Positions 30,770-41,685 of a DNA stretch of 64,000 nt are shown piece after piece. Position 1 is the stretch's first letter; each line of letters begins with the position of its first letter. The DNA lies in contig OY730172.1 of the NCBI GenBank assembly GCA_963422465.1, forward strand, positions 868,001-932,000, written 5' to 3'. The DNA is from Lichina pygmaea (lineage: Eukaryota; Ascomycota; Lichinomycetes; Lichinales; Lichinaceae). The translations under genes and the position numbers were made by a program. A model generated the notes under the pieces. The model searched no databases. It was not told where the DNA came from and saw only the letters and a program-made list of their open reading frames with translations.

Positions 30770-33700
30770 CTTTGAAGACTCTCAAGGATGAGTACCTTAG
30801 GAGCAACCAACCCTGGATTCCCAGATGGAAAGATTAGTGTTGCCAAGCCAGACCTGTTCTACAGCAAAAGAAACAAGGTCAACAACTGGCTCATGCAACT
30901 CCAAGTCTACTTTTAATTCTAACCAGAGACAAAGCTGCCTAAGGAAAAGTGGCCCCTCTTTGCAACCACTTACATGAGAAGTAATACTCATTGATGGATC
31001 AAGGCCTATGTCAACAAACATCTCTCAGGAAACAGAGACTATGACAGCATGACAGAATAGATGACAAAATAGATGTGATTCAAGGACAAGATCAAAAGGA
31101 TTCTTGGACTATCTAACAAAGACAAAGTGGCTATACAAATGATCCAGCACATCAAACAACAACACTCAGCTGTAGAGTACACCACGCAGTTCAAACAATA
31201 TTCAGTACTGACTGACTGGGACAACAACACCCTGATAGTTATGTACTGACATGGACTCAAAGAAAACATGAAGGACAAAGTCACCTTCAACAGACAAGTG
31301 GTCAACACACTGGACAAGCTCATCACACAAGCAATCAACATTGATGACAAGCTATTCAAGTGAGTGATGGAGAAGCACCACAACAGAGGATACAGCCACC
31401 CTGCATAGCATGTGAGTAACCACTACAAGCCATCTAACAAAACACTGCCACATGACCCATATAGCTATACACCTATAGAACTGGATGCAGTCCACCACAA
31501 GAGAAGGTTCACAAAGGGAAGGAACAACAAGAAGGGGAAAGCACTGAAGTGCTATACCTGTGGCAAGCTAGGCTACATGGTGAAAGACTGTTGTTCAAAG
31601 AACAAGGTGCACTGACAGCAACTAAATACACTTGACAGAGACTGGAATGTCATCAAGCCAGAGAACCCACCAGAAGAGGCTCAGCTATCTCTTGAATAAT
31701 AGGACAACTACAATCAGATATTGGAAGCAGCCCACCAACTGGTAACATCAGGAGGCAAGGACCTACCAGAGCAGACAGGTCAGGACAAGAGACAGGAGTC
31801 CTTAACCACCTCTGATGGGGACTGAGACAAACCTATGTCTATCAAAGAAGAAATACCACAAGGAAGCTATACTTACAGCATAGACCCACAAAACCTACAG
31901 CATAGTGAACTACAGTGGAGGTTTTGCACAAAACACTACTACACCTACCACAAACAACTACAAAGGTACAGAGGACATTCACCCTACTGCGCCACCTGCC
32001 ACAAGCATTGGGTCAATTGCAAGAAGGATGTGTGTGAGATCTACCTTTGGGACAAACACCAACACACTGTATTCCCTGGGCACACACATGATTGGCATAA
32101 ACACCTTATGTTCCTACAGCAAGGCAACAACCACAACTGCTACATCAACAATTAGCAGTACTACCTCAAGCCTGGATGTGACAAGTATCAGCAAGACAAA
32201 TTCATGAATAGATTCCTCAGAACTGATGGGAATAGCTGGACCCATTGCCCAGTCAGTGGAAAGACACTTCAATCAGGAAAAGACTGAACTCCCTTGTCAA
32301 GGGGTGACATCAGGAGCTCAACAACATGACCCCTAGCAACACAAAGCACCTGTGATTACCTGTGTCACTACACACCAACACACCAGTACAGATATATACA
32401 CTTGTTGACTCTGGAGCCAGTGGAAACTATATTTCAAGACAACTTTACAATACCCTCAGCACTGGAAGAAGACGCAAGCAGTAGCTCTATCAGCTTGTGA
32501 TGGCAAATGGACAGACAGAGCTAGTCTGCCATAAGACACAGCTAATGGAAATAGTTACCAGACACTATGCTGAAAGGATCCACTTTAATATTGTTGAGTT
32601 GGCCACTCAGGATATCTATTTAGGGATGCCTTAGCTAAAGAAGCACAACCCAGTTGTTAACTGGAGGATAGGAGTACTCACGTTTAGGAACTGCACTAAC
32701 AACACAGCTCAGACCTGTTACCAGCCGCAGAAGGTGTGGACAGATAAGGGAAGGAGTCCTCAGTGGAACCTCACTGACAGAAAGGACAACTCTCAAGAGA
32801 AGAGGTCTGCCTCAACAGGCATACCCCAGAACCAGGTGGCCAAACAGTCAGAGATAAAGAGAGAGGAAGTTGTTAACCCTCTGGAGATCTCTGAAGAGTA
32901 CTGACCTGGGTATGATAACCTCTTTCAGGAAGAGACAATAACAGCAGTGTTGCCTAAGCACCAACCTTGGGATCATGAGATCAAGTTGCAACCAGGGACA
33001 GAGCCAGGATTTGGACCAATTTACCAGTTATCAGAGAAAGAGCTCCAAGTACTTTGCGAGTACCTGGAGGAAAACCTGAAAAAGAGTTTTATTCAAGAAT
33101 CTCAATCACCAGCAGGATACCTGATACTATTTGCACCAAAGAAAGATGGAAGTCTTCAACTTTGTGTGGATTACAGGAAACTCAACAACATTACCATCAA
33201 AAACTGATATCTGTTGCCAAATGCAAACAAATTGCAAGACAGGATCAGCCAAGCTACAATCTTTACCAAGCTGGACTTGAAAGGAGCATACAACCTGATA
33301 CATATGAAAGAAGGAGAAGAATAGAAGACAGCCTTCAGAACCCAATACAGACACTACAAGTATCTGGTTATGCTATTCAGACTCACAAACACACCAGCAA
33401 TATGTCAAGCCTTGATCAACAATATTATCAGAGCACACCTGGACCAAACAGCTATCACCTACCTGGACAATATTCTTGTCTACTTGAACACGCAACAGGA
33501 ACATACCAAACATGTGAAGAATGTTCTATGATACCTACAAGAGGTAGAGCTCAAGCTCAACCTGAAGAGATGTGAGTTCAACAAACTGGAAGTTGAATTC
33601 CTCAGATACATCATAGGAATCAAAGAGATCAAGATCAACCCTGAGAAAATCAAAGTGATTCAACAATGGCCAACACCAACATCAGTTAAGAAAGTACAAG

Positions 33701-33999
33701 CCTTCCTAGGATTTGCCAACTTCAACTGACAGTTTATCAAGAACTACTCCCAGACAGCAACACCACTGACAGAACTCACAAAGAAGGATGTGGAGTACTG
33801 GTGGACAGAGAGATAACAAAAAGTATTCCAGCAGCTCAAGGACACTTGCGCCAAGGAACCAGTTCTCCTCAACTTCAAGACAGGCCAACCAACATGAATC
33901 AAGACAGACACTTCAGATCAGGCAGTGGGAGCATGTTTATGCCAACAGGCAGACAGTAAGTGGCACCCAGTTACCTACTACTCACAAAAAATAACACAA

Positions 34000-34600
34000 T
34001 GTTGCAGTCTGTACTGTACCATCCTATCCAAGTATAGGATTAGGGTGAGAGGTGGAAGGCAGGTTGGTTCTTGCAGGAGAGGAGTGTCAAGGAGTGTGAA
34101 GGGGTTTGGTGGAACGTGGTGGTGGTGACACCTGATCAATGGCTTTGTACAAAAGGATTGTATTAAAGTAGATCTAGTTGTCTGGATCACAACATGAGTT
34201 GAAGATGATTATTCCATAAGGGAACTATTACCAGACTATATAGTGCTGGCCTGTCAAGATGATCAAGATTGTCTTGACAGTCTTGACGTCAAGACAGGTG
34301 AGATTGTCTTGACAGTCCCACCATGTTATACACCCTGCGTCAAGACTGGTGAGATTGTCTTGATGCTTCATGCATCCTGCGTCAAGACTGGTGAGATTGT
34401 CTTGATGCTTCATGCATCCTGTGTCAAGACTGGTGAGATTGTCTTGATGCTTCATGCATACTGCGTCAAGACTCCCGTGTGTGTCTCAACAGTCATGTGA
34501 CCCCTTGTTGGTTGGTCACTTGACTTCCATAGTGTCCTCTTGCCTGGCCCGCAGCCTGATTGCCTATAAATAAGTGGCTCCCATCCCCTGGGTTGTAACA
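34000..34600 (-). repeat. 3' LTR of Gyp-E
   Basis: 601 bases, TGTTGCAGTC to GGTTGTAACA on the plus strand, with three or so 42-base tandem units at about 34330-34470. Confidence 0.9.
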
Positions 34601-34713
34601 CTACCCTTCTCTCCTTCATTCATCGTCCTGATGAATTCTTGAGTATGTCTGCAAAATCACGTGCCTCTGCTTACTGAAACCAACTGGCAGCCCAGATCTG
34701 TGATCATAACTTT

Positions 34714-34880
34714 GTGTTGCTTGCTCTGTGTGACTTCTGTGTTTTGAACCACAAGCCCTGCTTCCAAATGTCTGACAACAACAATAAATTGAAGTGCGCT
34801 GAATGCACTTGTCGTGGGAAGTCCTGTGTGTCACTTTCTTGGGAGTCACTGAACATGACTTGGGATAACCTTCACAAGGA
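34714..34880 (+). pseudogene. Start of the Gyp-E antisense accessory ORF, cut by Gyp-F
   Basis: Reads MLLALCDFCVLNHKPCF and CAECTCRGKSCVSLSW, the same cysteine cluster as the Gyp-F copy. The frame is interrupted at 34880 by the Gyp-F insertion, and recognisable homologous sequence resumes after the target duplication at 41422. Confidence 0.7.
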
Positions 34881-35479
34881 TGTTGCAGTCTGTACTGTAC
34901 TGTCCTATCCGAGTATAGGATTAGGGCGAGAGGTGGAAGGCGGGTTGGTTCTCGCAGGAGAGGAGTGTCAAGGAGCACGAAGGGGTTTGGTGGAACGTGG
35001 TGGTGGTGACACCTGATCAACAGCTTTGTACAAAGGATTGTATTGAAGTAGATCTAGTTGTCTGGATCACAACATGAGTTGAAGACGATCGTTCCATAAG
35101 AGAACTATCGCCGGACTATATAGTGCTGGCCTGTCAAGACAATCAAGATTGTCTTGACAGTCTCGACGTCAAGACAGGTGAGATTGTCTCGACAGTCCCA
35201 CCATGTTATGCACCCTGTGTCGAGACGGGTGAGATTGTCTTGATGCTTCATGCATCCTGCGTCAAGACAGGTGAGATTGTCTCAATGCTTCATGCACCCT
35301 GCGTCAAGACTGGTGAGATTGTCTTGATACTTCATGTATCATGCGTCGAGACTCCTGTGTGTGTCTCGACAGTCACGTGACCCCTTGTTGGTTGGTCACT
35401 TGACTTCCATGGTGTCCTCTTGCCTGGCCCACGGCCTGATTGCCTATAAATAAGTGGCTCCCATCCCTGGGTCGTAACA
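34881..35479 (-). repeat. 3' LTR of Gyp-F
   Basis: 599 bases bounded by TGTTGCAGTC and GTCGTAACA on the plus strand, with the family's 42-base tandem units between about 35220 and 35350. Confidence 0.92.
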
Positions 35480-35592
35480 CTACCCTCCTCTTCTTCATTC
35501 ATTGTCCTGATGAATTCTTGAGTATGTCTGCAAAATCACGTGCCTCTGCTTACTGAAACCAACTGGCAGCCCAGATCTGTGATCATAACTTT

Positions 35593-36024
35593 GTGTCGCT
35601 TGCTCTGTGTGACTTCTGTGTTTTGAACCACAAGCCCTGCTTCCGAATGTCTGACGACAATGATAAGTTGAAGTGCGCTGAGTGCACTCGTCGGGGAAAG
35701 TCCTGTGTGTCACTTTCTTGGGAGTCGCTGAACATGACTCAGGATAACCTTCACGAGGATTTGGCTGTTGATAAGGCCAAGCGGGATACTCTTGTCAAGC
35801 AGCTTGCCAAGCTGCAGGCTCGTGTGTCCCGAAAGCGAAAGGTTCTTGAGGGTGCTGAGGGTCGAGCAAAGAAGAAGCTCCAGTGCCTTGTTGCTGAAAT
35901 AGAGGTGGATGGTGAAGATTTGTCGGCGACAGTCATTGACATGTCCGCGCTGCAGGCCGAGCTGTTCAGTCCTGCTCCTGCCGGAACTGCTGCAGGAGGA
36001 GCTGGCAGTTCACGAGGTTCCTGA
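35593..36024 (+). CDS. Antisense accessory ORF of Gyp-F: Zn2Cys6-like cluster plus coiled coil
   Basis: Runs opposite to gag-pol between the 3' LTR and the chromodomain; its last 59 bases overlap the end of the pol frame tail to tail. Cysteines follow CX2CX6CX11CX2CX6C (CDFCVLNHKPC, then CAECTRRGKSC), inside the fungal Zn2Cys6 range. A K/R/E/L-rich segment follows (KAKRDTLVKQLAKLQARVSR), then VAEIEVDGEDLSATVIDMSA and a G/A/S-rich end. The 143-residue product resembles the Gyp-A and Gyp-H ORFs in plan (cluster, coiled coil, acidic/S-rich tail) but hardly in residues, so it is a distant relative or an independent gain. The true N-terminus is uncertain. Function unknown. Confidence 0.65.
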   Translation: MSLALCDFCVLNHKPCFRMSDDNDKLKCAECTRRGKSCVSLSWESLNMTQDNLHEDLAVDKAKRDTLVKQLAKLQARVSRKRKVLEGAEGRAKKKLQCLVAEIEVDGEDLSATVIDMSALQAELFSPAPAGTAAGGAGSSRGS

Positions 36025-39000
36025 GTGGCTCCCAGGTATTTTCCGAGTCTGGGTAGTCTTTCCACTTGACAAGGTATCGCTGACCTTTTCTCTTCAGGAT
36101 CTGTTCAGCCTTGAATTCCTGTTCTTCCTCTGGTTGGTAATGAAATGTTTCCTGCAAGGGTGTGCTCTGGTCAGCTAATTCAATCATTGAGATGTGAAAG
36201 TTTGGGTGTACCTGAGTGTCTCTCAGTAGTCGCAGTCTGACGTTGACTGGTCCAGTTCTTTCTTCGACTGAAAATAGTCCGACCTTGACATGGTCCAGTT
36301 TCTTTGTTCTTGGTTTCTTGACTTTCCAATTTTTTGTGAGGAGGTAGACTTTATCCCCCTTCTTCAGCTGAGGTGCCATTTTTGATTTTTTGTCCATTTG
36401 GCGTTGCATCTTTTCTGAGGTCTCTTGAAGGTAATGCCTCATCATCGTGTGTGTTTGTCATAGGAGCTTGTCATGTTGGAGTGCTTTCTCCACGTTTGGT
36501 GAAGCTCTGCTTGGCATTCCGATGTTTGCGTGTTGTCCAAAATTGGCAAAGAATAGTGATTCCTTTGTTGAGTCTGATCTGTGCTGGTTGATTGCCAGCT
36601 GTGCCACTGGCAATAATTGTACCTAATTGCTGTGGGTCTGGTTGATGTAATGCCGCAAATAAGTCTCCAGGACTTGGTTTGCTCACTCTGTCTGGCCGTC
36701 AGTTTGTGGGTGGTAGGCTGTAGACATCTTGGGTTTTGTTCCCATGGCTGCACTGATTGTTTTCCAGTAGTTGGATGTGAAGAGTTTGTCTCTGTCAGTA
36801 ATGACCATGATTGGAACTCTGTGGTCCCTGACCAATCTGTCCAGTAGGAGGTGTCCCAACTGCTCTGCTGTGTGGGTTTCCTTGAATAGTACCGCTATTA
36901 GGTATTTTGTGAATCTGTCCACAATCACCATAATTGAGTCGTAGGTGATTCCTGTGACTGGGTCTTTGAACTTGGGTAGCTTTGTGATGAAGTCTATTGA
37001 CACGTCTTCCCACAGGCCTTTCAGTATTGTGTTCAGGTGTCCTTCTCCGTATGGCTTATGTCTTCCATGTTTGTTTTTCTGGCATAGTAGGCACTTGCTG
37101 ATGTAGTTTGTGACATGTTGTCGGAGGTTAATGACATTGTTCCCTGCCTGTTGGATCAGGTCTGTGGTTTTGGTGATTCCTGGGTGACCATGTGCTGGAT
37201 TATCGTGGTAGTTCCTTATTAGTTCTTCAGTGTCTTCTGCCGTGAGCTTGTTGATCTGTGGTTGAGGTACCAGGTTTCCTTGCTGGTCCTGCTGTAAGAT
37301 CGTTCCTTGGTGTTCATCATCTTCCATGTGGTCTTTTCGTCGGCTTAGTGTGTCTGCTCTCTCATTGTCTTGTCCAGGGGTGTACAAGATCTTGAACTTG
37401 TGTTGCCCTAGGAGTTCAGCCCATCTGACTTGCTGTCTGTTCAGCTTCTTGGTTGTCGTGAACGTTGTCAGATTCTTGTGGTCTGTGAGAATGGTGAGTT
37501 CGGAACTGCTTTCCGCGTACACTCTCCAGTGTTCGAGTGCGTTGACGACTGCCAGTAGCTCTTTGTCGTGGATATCATAGTTTCGTTCCGCTTGTGTTAT
37601 TTTTCGTGAGTAGTAGGCAACTGGGTGCCACTTGCCGTCTGCCTGTTGGCATAGACATGCTCCCACTGCTTGATCTGAAGTGTCTGTCTTGATTCGTGTC
37701 GGCTGGCCTGTCTTGAAGTTGAGGAGAACTGGTTCCTTGGCGCAAGCGTCCTTGAGCTGTTGGAATGCTTTTTGTTGTCTCTCCGTCCACCGGTACTCCA
37801 CGTCCTTCTTCGTGAGTTCTGTCAGTGGTGTTGCCATCTGTGAGTAGTTCTTGATGAACTGTCAGTTGAAGTTGGCAAATCCCAGGAAGGCTTGTACTTC
37901 CTTAACTAATGTCGGTGTTAGCCATTGCTGAATCACTTTGATTTTCTCAGAGTCAATCTTGATCCCTTCAATCCCTATGATGTATCTGAGGAATTCAACT
38001 TCTGGTTTGTTGAACTCGCATTTCTTCAGGTTGAGCTTGAGCCCTGCCTTTTGTAGGCATCGTAGAACATCCTTCACATGTTTGGTATGTTCCTGTTGCG
38101 TGTTCGAGTAGACAAGAATGTCGTCCAAGTAGGCGATAGCTGTTTGGTCCAGGTGTGCTCTGATGACGTTGTTGATCAATGCTTGACATGTTGCTGGTGT
38201 GTTTGTGAGTCTGAATGGCATAACCAGATACTCGTAGTGTCCGTATCAGGTTCTGAAGGCTGTCTTCCATTCTTCTCCTTTTTTCATGCGTATCAGGTTG
38301 TATGCTCCTTTCAAGTCCAGCTTGGTAAAGATTGTAGCTTGACTGATCCTGTCTTGCAATTTGTTCGCATTTGGCAACAGATATCAGTTCTTGATGGTAA
38401 TGTTGTTGAGTTTCCTGTAATCCACACAAAGTCAAAGACTTCCATCTTTCTTTGGTGCAAATAGTATCGGGTATCCTGCTGGCGATTGAGATTCTCGAAT
38501 GAAACCCTTTTTCAGGTTTTCCTCCAGGTACTCGCGAAGTACTTGGAGCTCTTTCTCTGATAACTGGTAAATTAGTCCAAATCCTGGCTCTGTCCCTGGT
38601 TGCAACTTGATCTCATGATCCCAAGGTTGGTGCTTAGGTAACGCTGCTGTCGTTGTCTCTTCCTGAAAGAGGTTATCATACCCAGGTCAGTACTCTTCAG
38701 GGATCTCCAGAGGGTTAACAACTTCCTCTCTCTTCATCTCTGACTGTTTGGCCACCTGGTTCCGGGGTGTGCCTGTCAAGGTGGACCTTTTCTCTTGAGA
38801 GTTGTCCTTTCTGTCAGTGAGGTTCCACTGAGGACTCCTTCCCTCATCTGTCCACGCCTTCTGCGGCTGGTAACAGGTCTGAGCTGTGTTGTTAGTGCAG
38901 TTCCTAAACGTGAGTACTTCTGTCTTCCAGTTAACAACTGGGTTGTGCTTCTTTAGCCAAGGCATCCCCCAAGTAGATATCCTGAGTGGCCAACTCAACA

Positions 39001-40822
39001 ATATCAAGGTGGATCCTTTCAGCATGGTGTCCGGTAACCATTTCCATTGGCTGCGTCTCATGGCAGACTAGCTCTGTCTGTCCATTTGCCATCGCAAGCT
39101 GATAGGGCTGCTGCTTGCGTCTCCTTCCAGTGCCAAGGGTATCGTAAAGTTGTCTTGAAATGTAGTTCCCACTGGCTCCAGAGTCAACAAGTGTGTATGT
39201 CCGTATCGGCGTGTTGGCGTGTAGTGACACAGGTAATCACAGGTGCTTTGTGTTGCTAGGGGTCATGTTGTTGAGCTCCCGATGTCACCCTTTGACAAGG
39301 GAGTTCAGTCTTTTCCTGATCGAAGTGTCTTACCACTGACTGGGCAATGGGTCCAGCTATTCCCATCAGTTCTGAGGAATCTGTTCATGAATTTGTCTTG
39401 CTGATGCTTGTCACATCCAGGCTTGAGGCAGTACTGCCAATTGTCAACGTAGCAGTTGTAGTTGTTGCCTTGCTGTAGGAACATGAGGTGTTCATGCCAA
39501 TCATGTGTGTGCCCGGGGAATGCAGTGTGTTGGCGTTTGTCCCAAAGGTGGATTTCACACGCATCCTTCTTGCAATTGACCCAATGTTTGTGGCAGGTGG
39601 CATGGTAGGGTGAATGTCCTCCGTACCTTTGTAGTTGTTCGTGGTAGGTGCAGTAGTGCTTCGTGCAAAACCTCCACTGTAGTTTGCCGTGCCATAGATT
39701 TCGTGGGTCCATGCTGTAAGCATAGCTTCCTCGTGGTATTTCTTCTTTGATAGACACGGGTTTGTCTCGGTCCCCATCAGAGGTGGTTAAAGGCTCCTGT
39801 CCCTTGTCCTGACCTGTTAGTTCTGGTAGGTTCTTGCCTTCTGATGTTGCCAGTTGGTGGGCTGCTTCCAATATCTGATCGTAGTCGTCCTATTGTTCAA
39901 GGGATAGCTGAGCCTCTCCTGGTGGGTCCTCTGGCTTGATGACATTCCAGTCTCTGTCGAGCGTATTAAGTTGCTGTCAGTGCACCTTGTTCTTTGAACA
40001 ACAGTCTTTCGCCATGTGGCCTAGCTTGCCACAGGCATAGCACTTCAGTGCTTTCCCTTTTTTGTTGTTCCTTCCCTTTGTGAACCTTCCCTTGTGGTGG
40101 ACTGCATCCAGTTCCATGGGTGCATAGCCATATGGATCATGTGGCGGTGCCTTGTTAGGCGGCTTGTAGTGGTTGCTCACATGCCATGCGGGGTGGCTGT
40201 ATCCTCTGTTGTGGCGCTTTTCCATCGCTCACTCGAATAGTTTGTCATCGATGTTGATTGCTTGTGTGATGAGCTTGTCCAGTGTGTTGACCGCTCGTCT
40301 GTCGAAGGTAATTTCATCCTTCATGTTTTCCTTAAGTCCACGTCGGTACATGACCATCAGGGCGTCGTTGTCCCAGTCAGTCAGTACTGAGTATTGTTTG
40401 AACTGCGTGGTGTACTCTGCGGCTGAGCGTTGTTGTTTGATGTGCTGGATCATTCGTATAGCCACTTTGTCTTTGTTAGATAGTCCAAGGTTCCTTTTGA
40501 TCTTGTCCTTGAATTGTGTCCATTTTGTCATCCATTCCGATGTGCTGTCGTGGTCTCCGTTTCCTGAGAGATGTTTGTTGACGTAGGGTTTGATCCATCA
40601 ATAAGCATTGCCTCTCATGTAAGTGGTTGCAAAGAGTGGCCACTTTTCTTTAGGCAGCTTCATCTCTGGTTGGAATTGAAAGTAGACTTGGAGTTGCATA
40701 AGCCAATCGTTGACCTTGTTCCTTTCACCGTAGAACAGGTCTGGCTTGGTGACGCTAATCTTTCCATCTGGGAAGTTGGGGTTGGTTGCTCCTGAGGTAC
40801 TCATCCTTGAGGGTCTTCAAAG

Positions 40823-41421
40823 TGTTGCGGTCTGTACCGTACTGTCCTATCCGAGTATAGGATTAGGGCGAGAGGTGGAAGGCAGGTTGGTTCTTGCAGG
40901 AGAGGAGTGTCAAGGAGTGCGAAGGGGTTTGGTGGAACATGGTGGTGGTGACACCTGATCAACGGCTTTGTACAAAGGATTGTATTGAAGTAGATCTAGT
41001 TGTCTGGATCACAACATGAGTTGAAGATGATTGTTCCATAAGGGAACTATCGCCGGACTATATAGTGCTGGCCTGTCAAGATGATCAAGATTGTCTTGAC
41101 AGTCTTGACGTCAAGACAGGTGAGATTGTCTCGACAGTCCCACTATGTTATGCACCCTGCGTCAAGACAGGTGAGATTGTCTTGATGCTTCATGCATCCT
41201 GCGTTGAGATGGGTGAGATTGTCTTGATGCTTCATGCACCCTGCGTCGAGACTGGTGAGATTGTCTCGATACTTCATGCATCATGTGTCGAGACTCCTGT
41301 GTGTGTCTCGACAGTCACGTGACCCCTTGTTGGTTGGTCACTTGACTTCCATGGTGTCCTCTTGCCTGGCCCACGGCCTGATTGCCTATAAATGAGTGGC
41401 TCCCATCCCTGGGTTGTAACA
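40823..41421 (-). repeat. 5' LTR of Gyp-F
   Basis: 599 bases; about eight differences from the partner LTR in the first 160 bases, all transitions. Confidence 0.92.
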
Positions 41422-41685
41422 AAGGATTTGGCTGTTGATGAGGCCAAGCAGGATACTCTTGTTGAGCAGCTTGCTGAGCTGCAGGCTTGTGTGTCCTGAA
41501 AGTGAAAGGTTCTTGAAGGTGCTGAAGGCCAAGCAAAGAAGAAGCTCCAGTGCCTTGTTGCTGAAATAGAGGTGGATGGTGAAGACTTGTCAGTGACAGT
41601 TATTGACGTGTCTGCACTGCAGGCTGAGCTGTTCAGTCCTGCCTCTGCTGGAACTGCTGCAGGAGGAGCTGGCAGTTCGTGAGGT
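41422..41685 (+). pseudogene. End of the Gyp-E antisense accessory ORF, beyond Gyp-F
   Basis: After the AAGGA duplication the sequence matches the Gyp-F accessory ORF from its DLAVDKAKRDTL region to its G/S-rich end, in the same orientation. This places the accessory ORF at the same position in Gyp-E as in Gyp-F. Confidence 0.65.

Larger units (their letters stand above)
34881..41421 (-). mobile_element. Gyp-F: Ty3/gypsy fossil inserted in the Gyp-E accessory ORF, innermost layer
   Basis: Exact target duplication AAGGA (34876-34880 and 41422-41426); LTRs are 599 bases each (34881-35479 and 40823-41421) and differ by a few percent, all transitions in the part I compared. Minus-strand parts: gag 40804-40229; zinc knuckle (CYACGKLGHMAKDC) 40225-39977; protease (LVDSGASGNYISRQL) near 39200; reverse transcriptase about 38640-37862; RNase H and integrase 37837-36683; integrase C-terminus with chromodomain ([18 protein letters not shown]) 36445-35966. 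An accessory ORF lies on the opposite strand at 35593-36024. All parts are present, with several breaks. CpG content is well above that of its host Gyp-E, so it is younger. Confidence 0.92.

Noticed and set aside
34330-34470. Regular direct repeats resembling a CRISPR array
   Set aside because: Units are tandem with no spacers, lie inside LTRs, recur in every family copy, and the genome is fungal.
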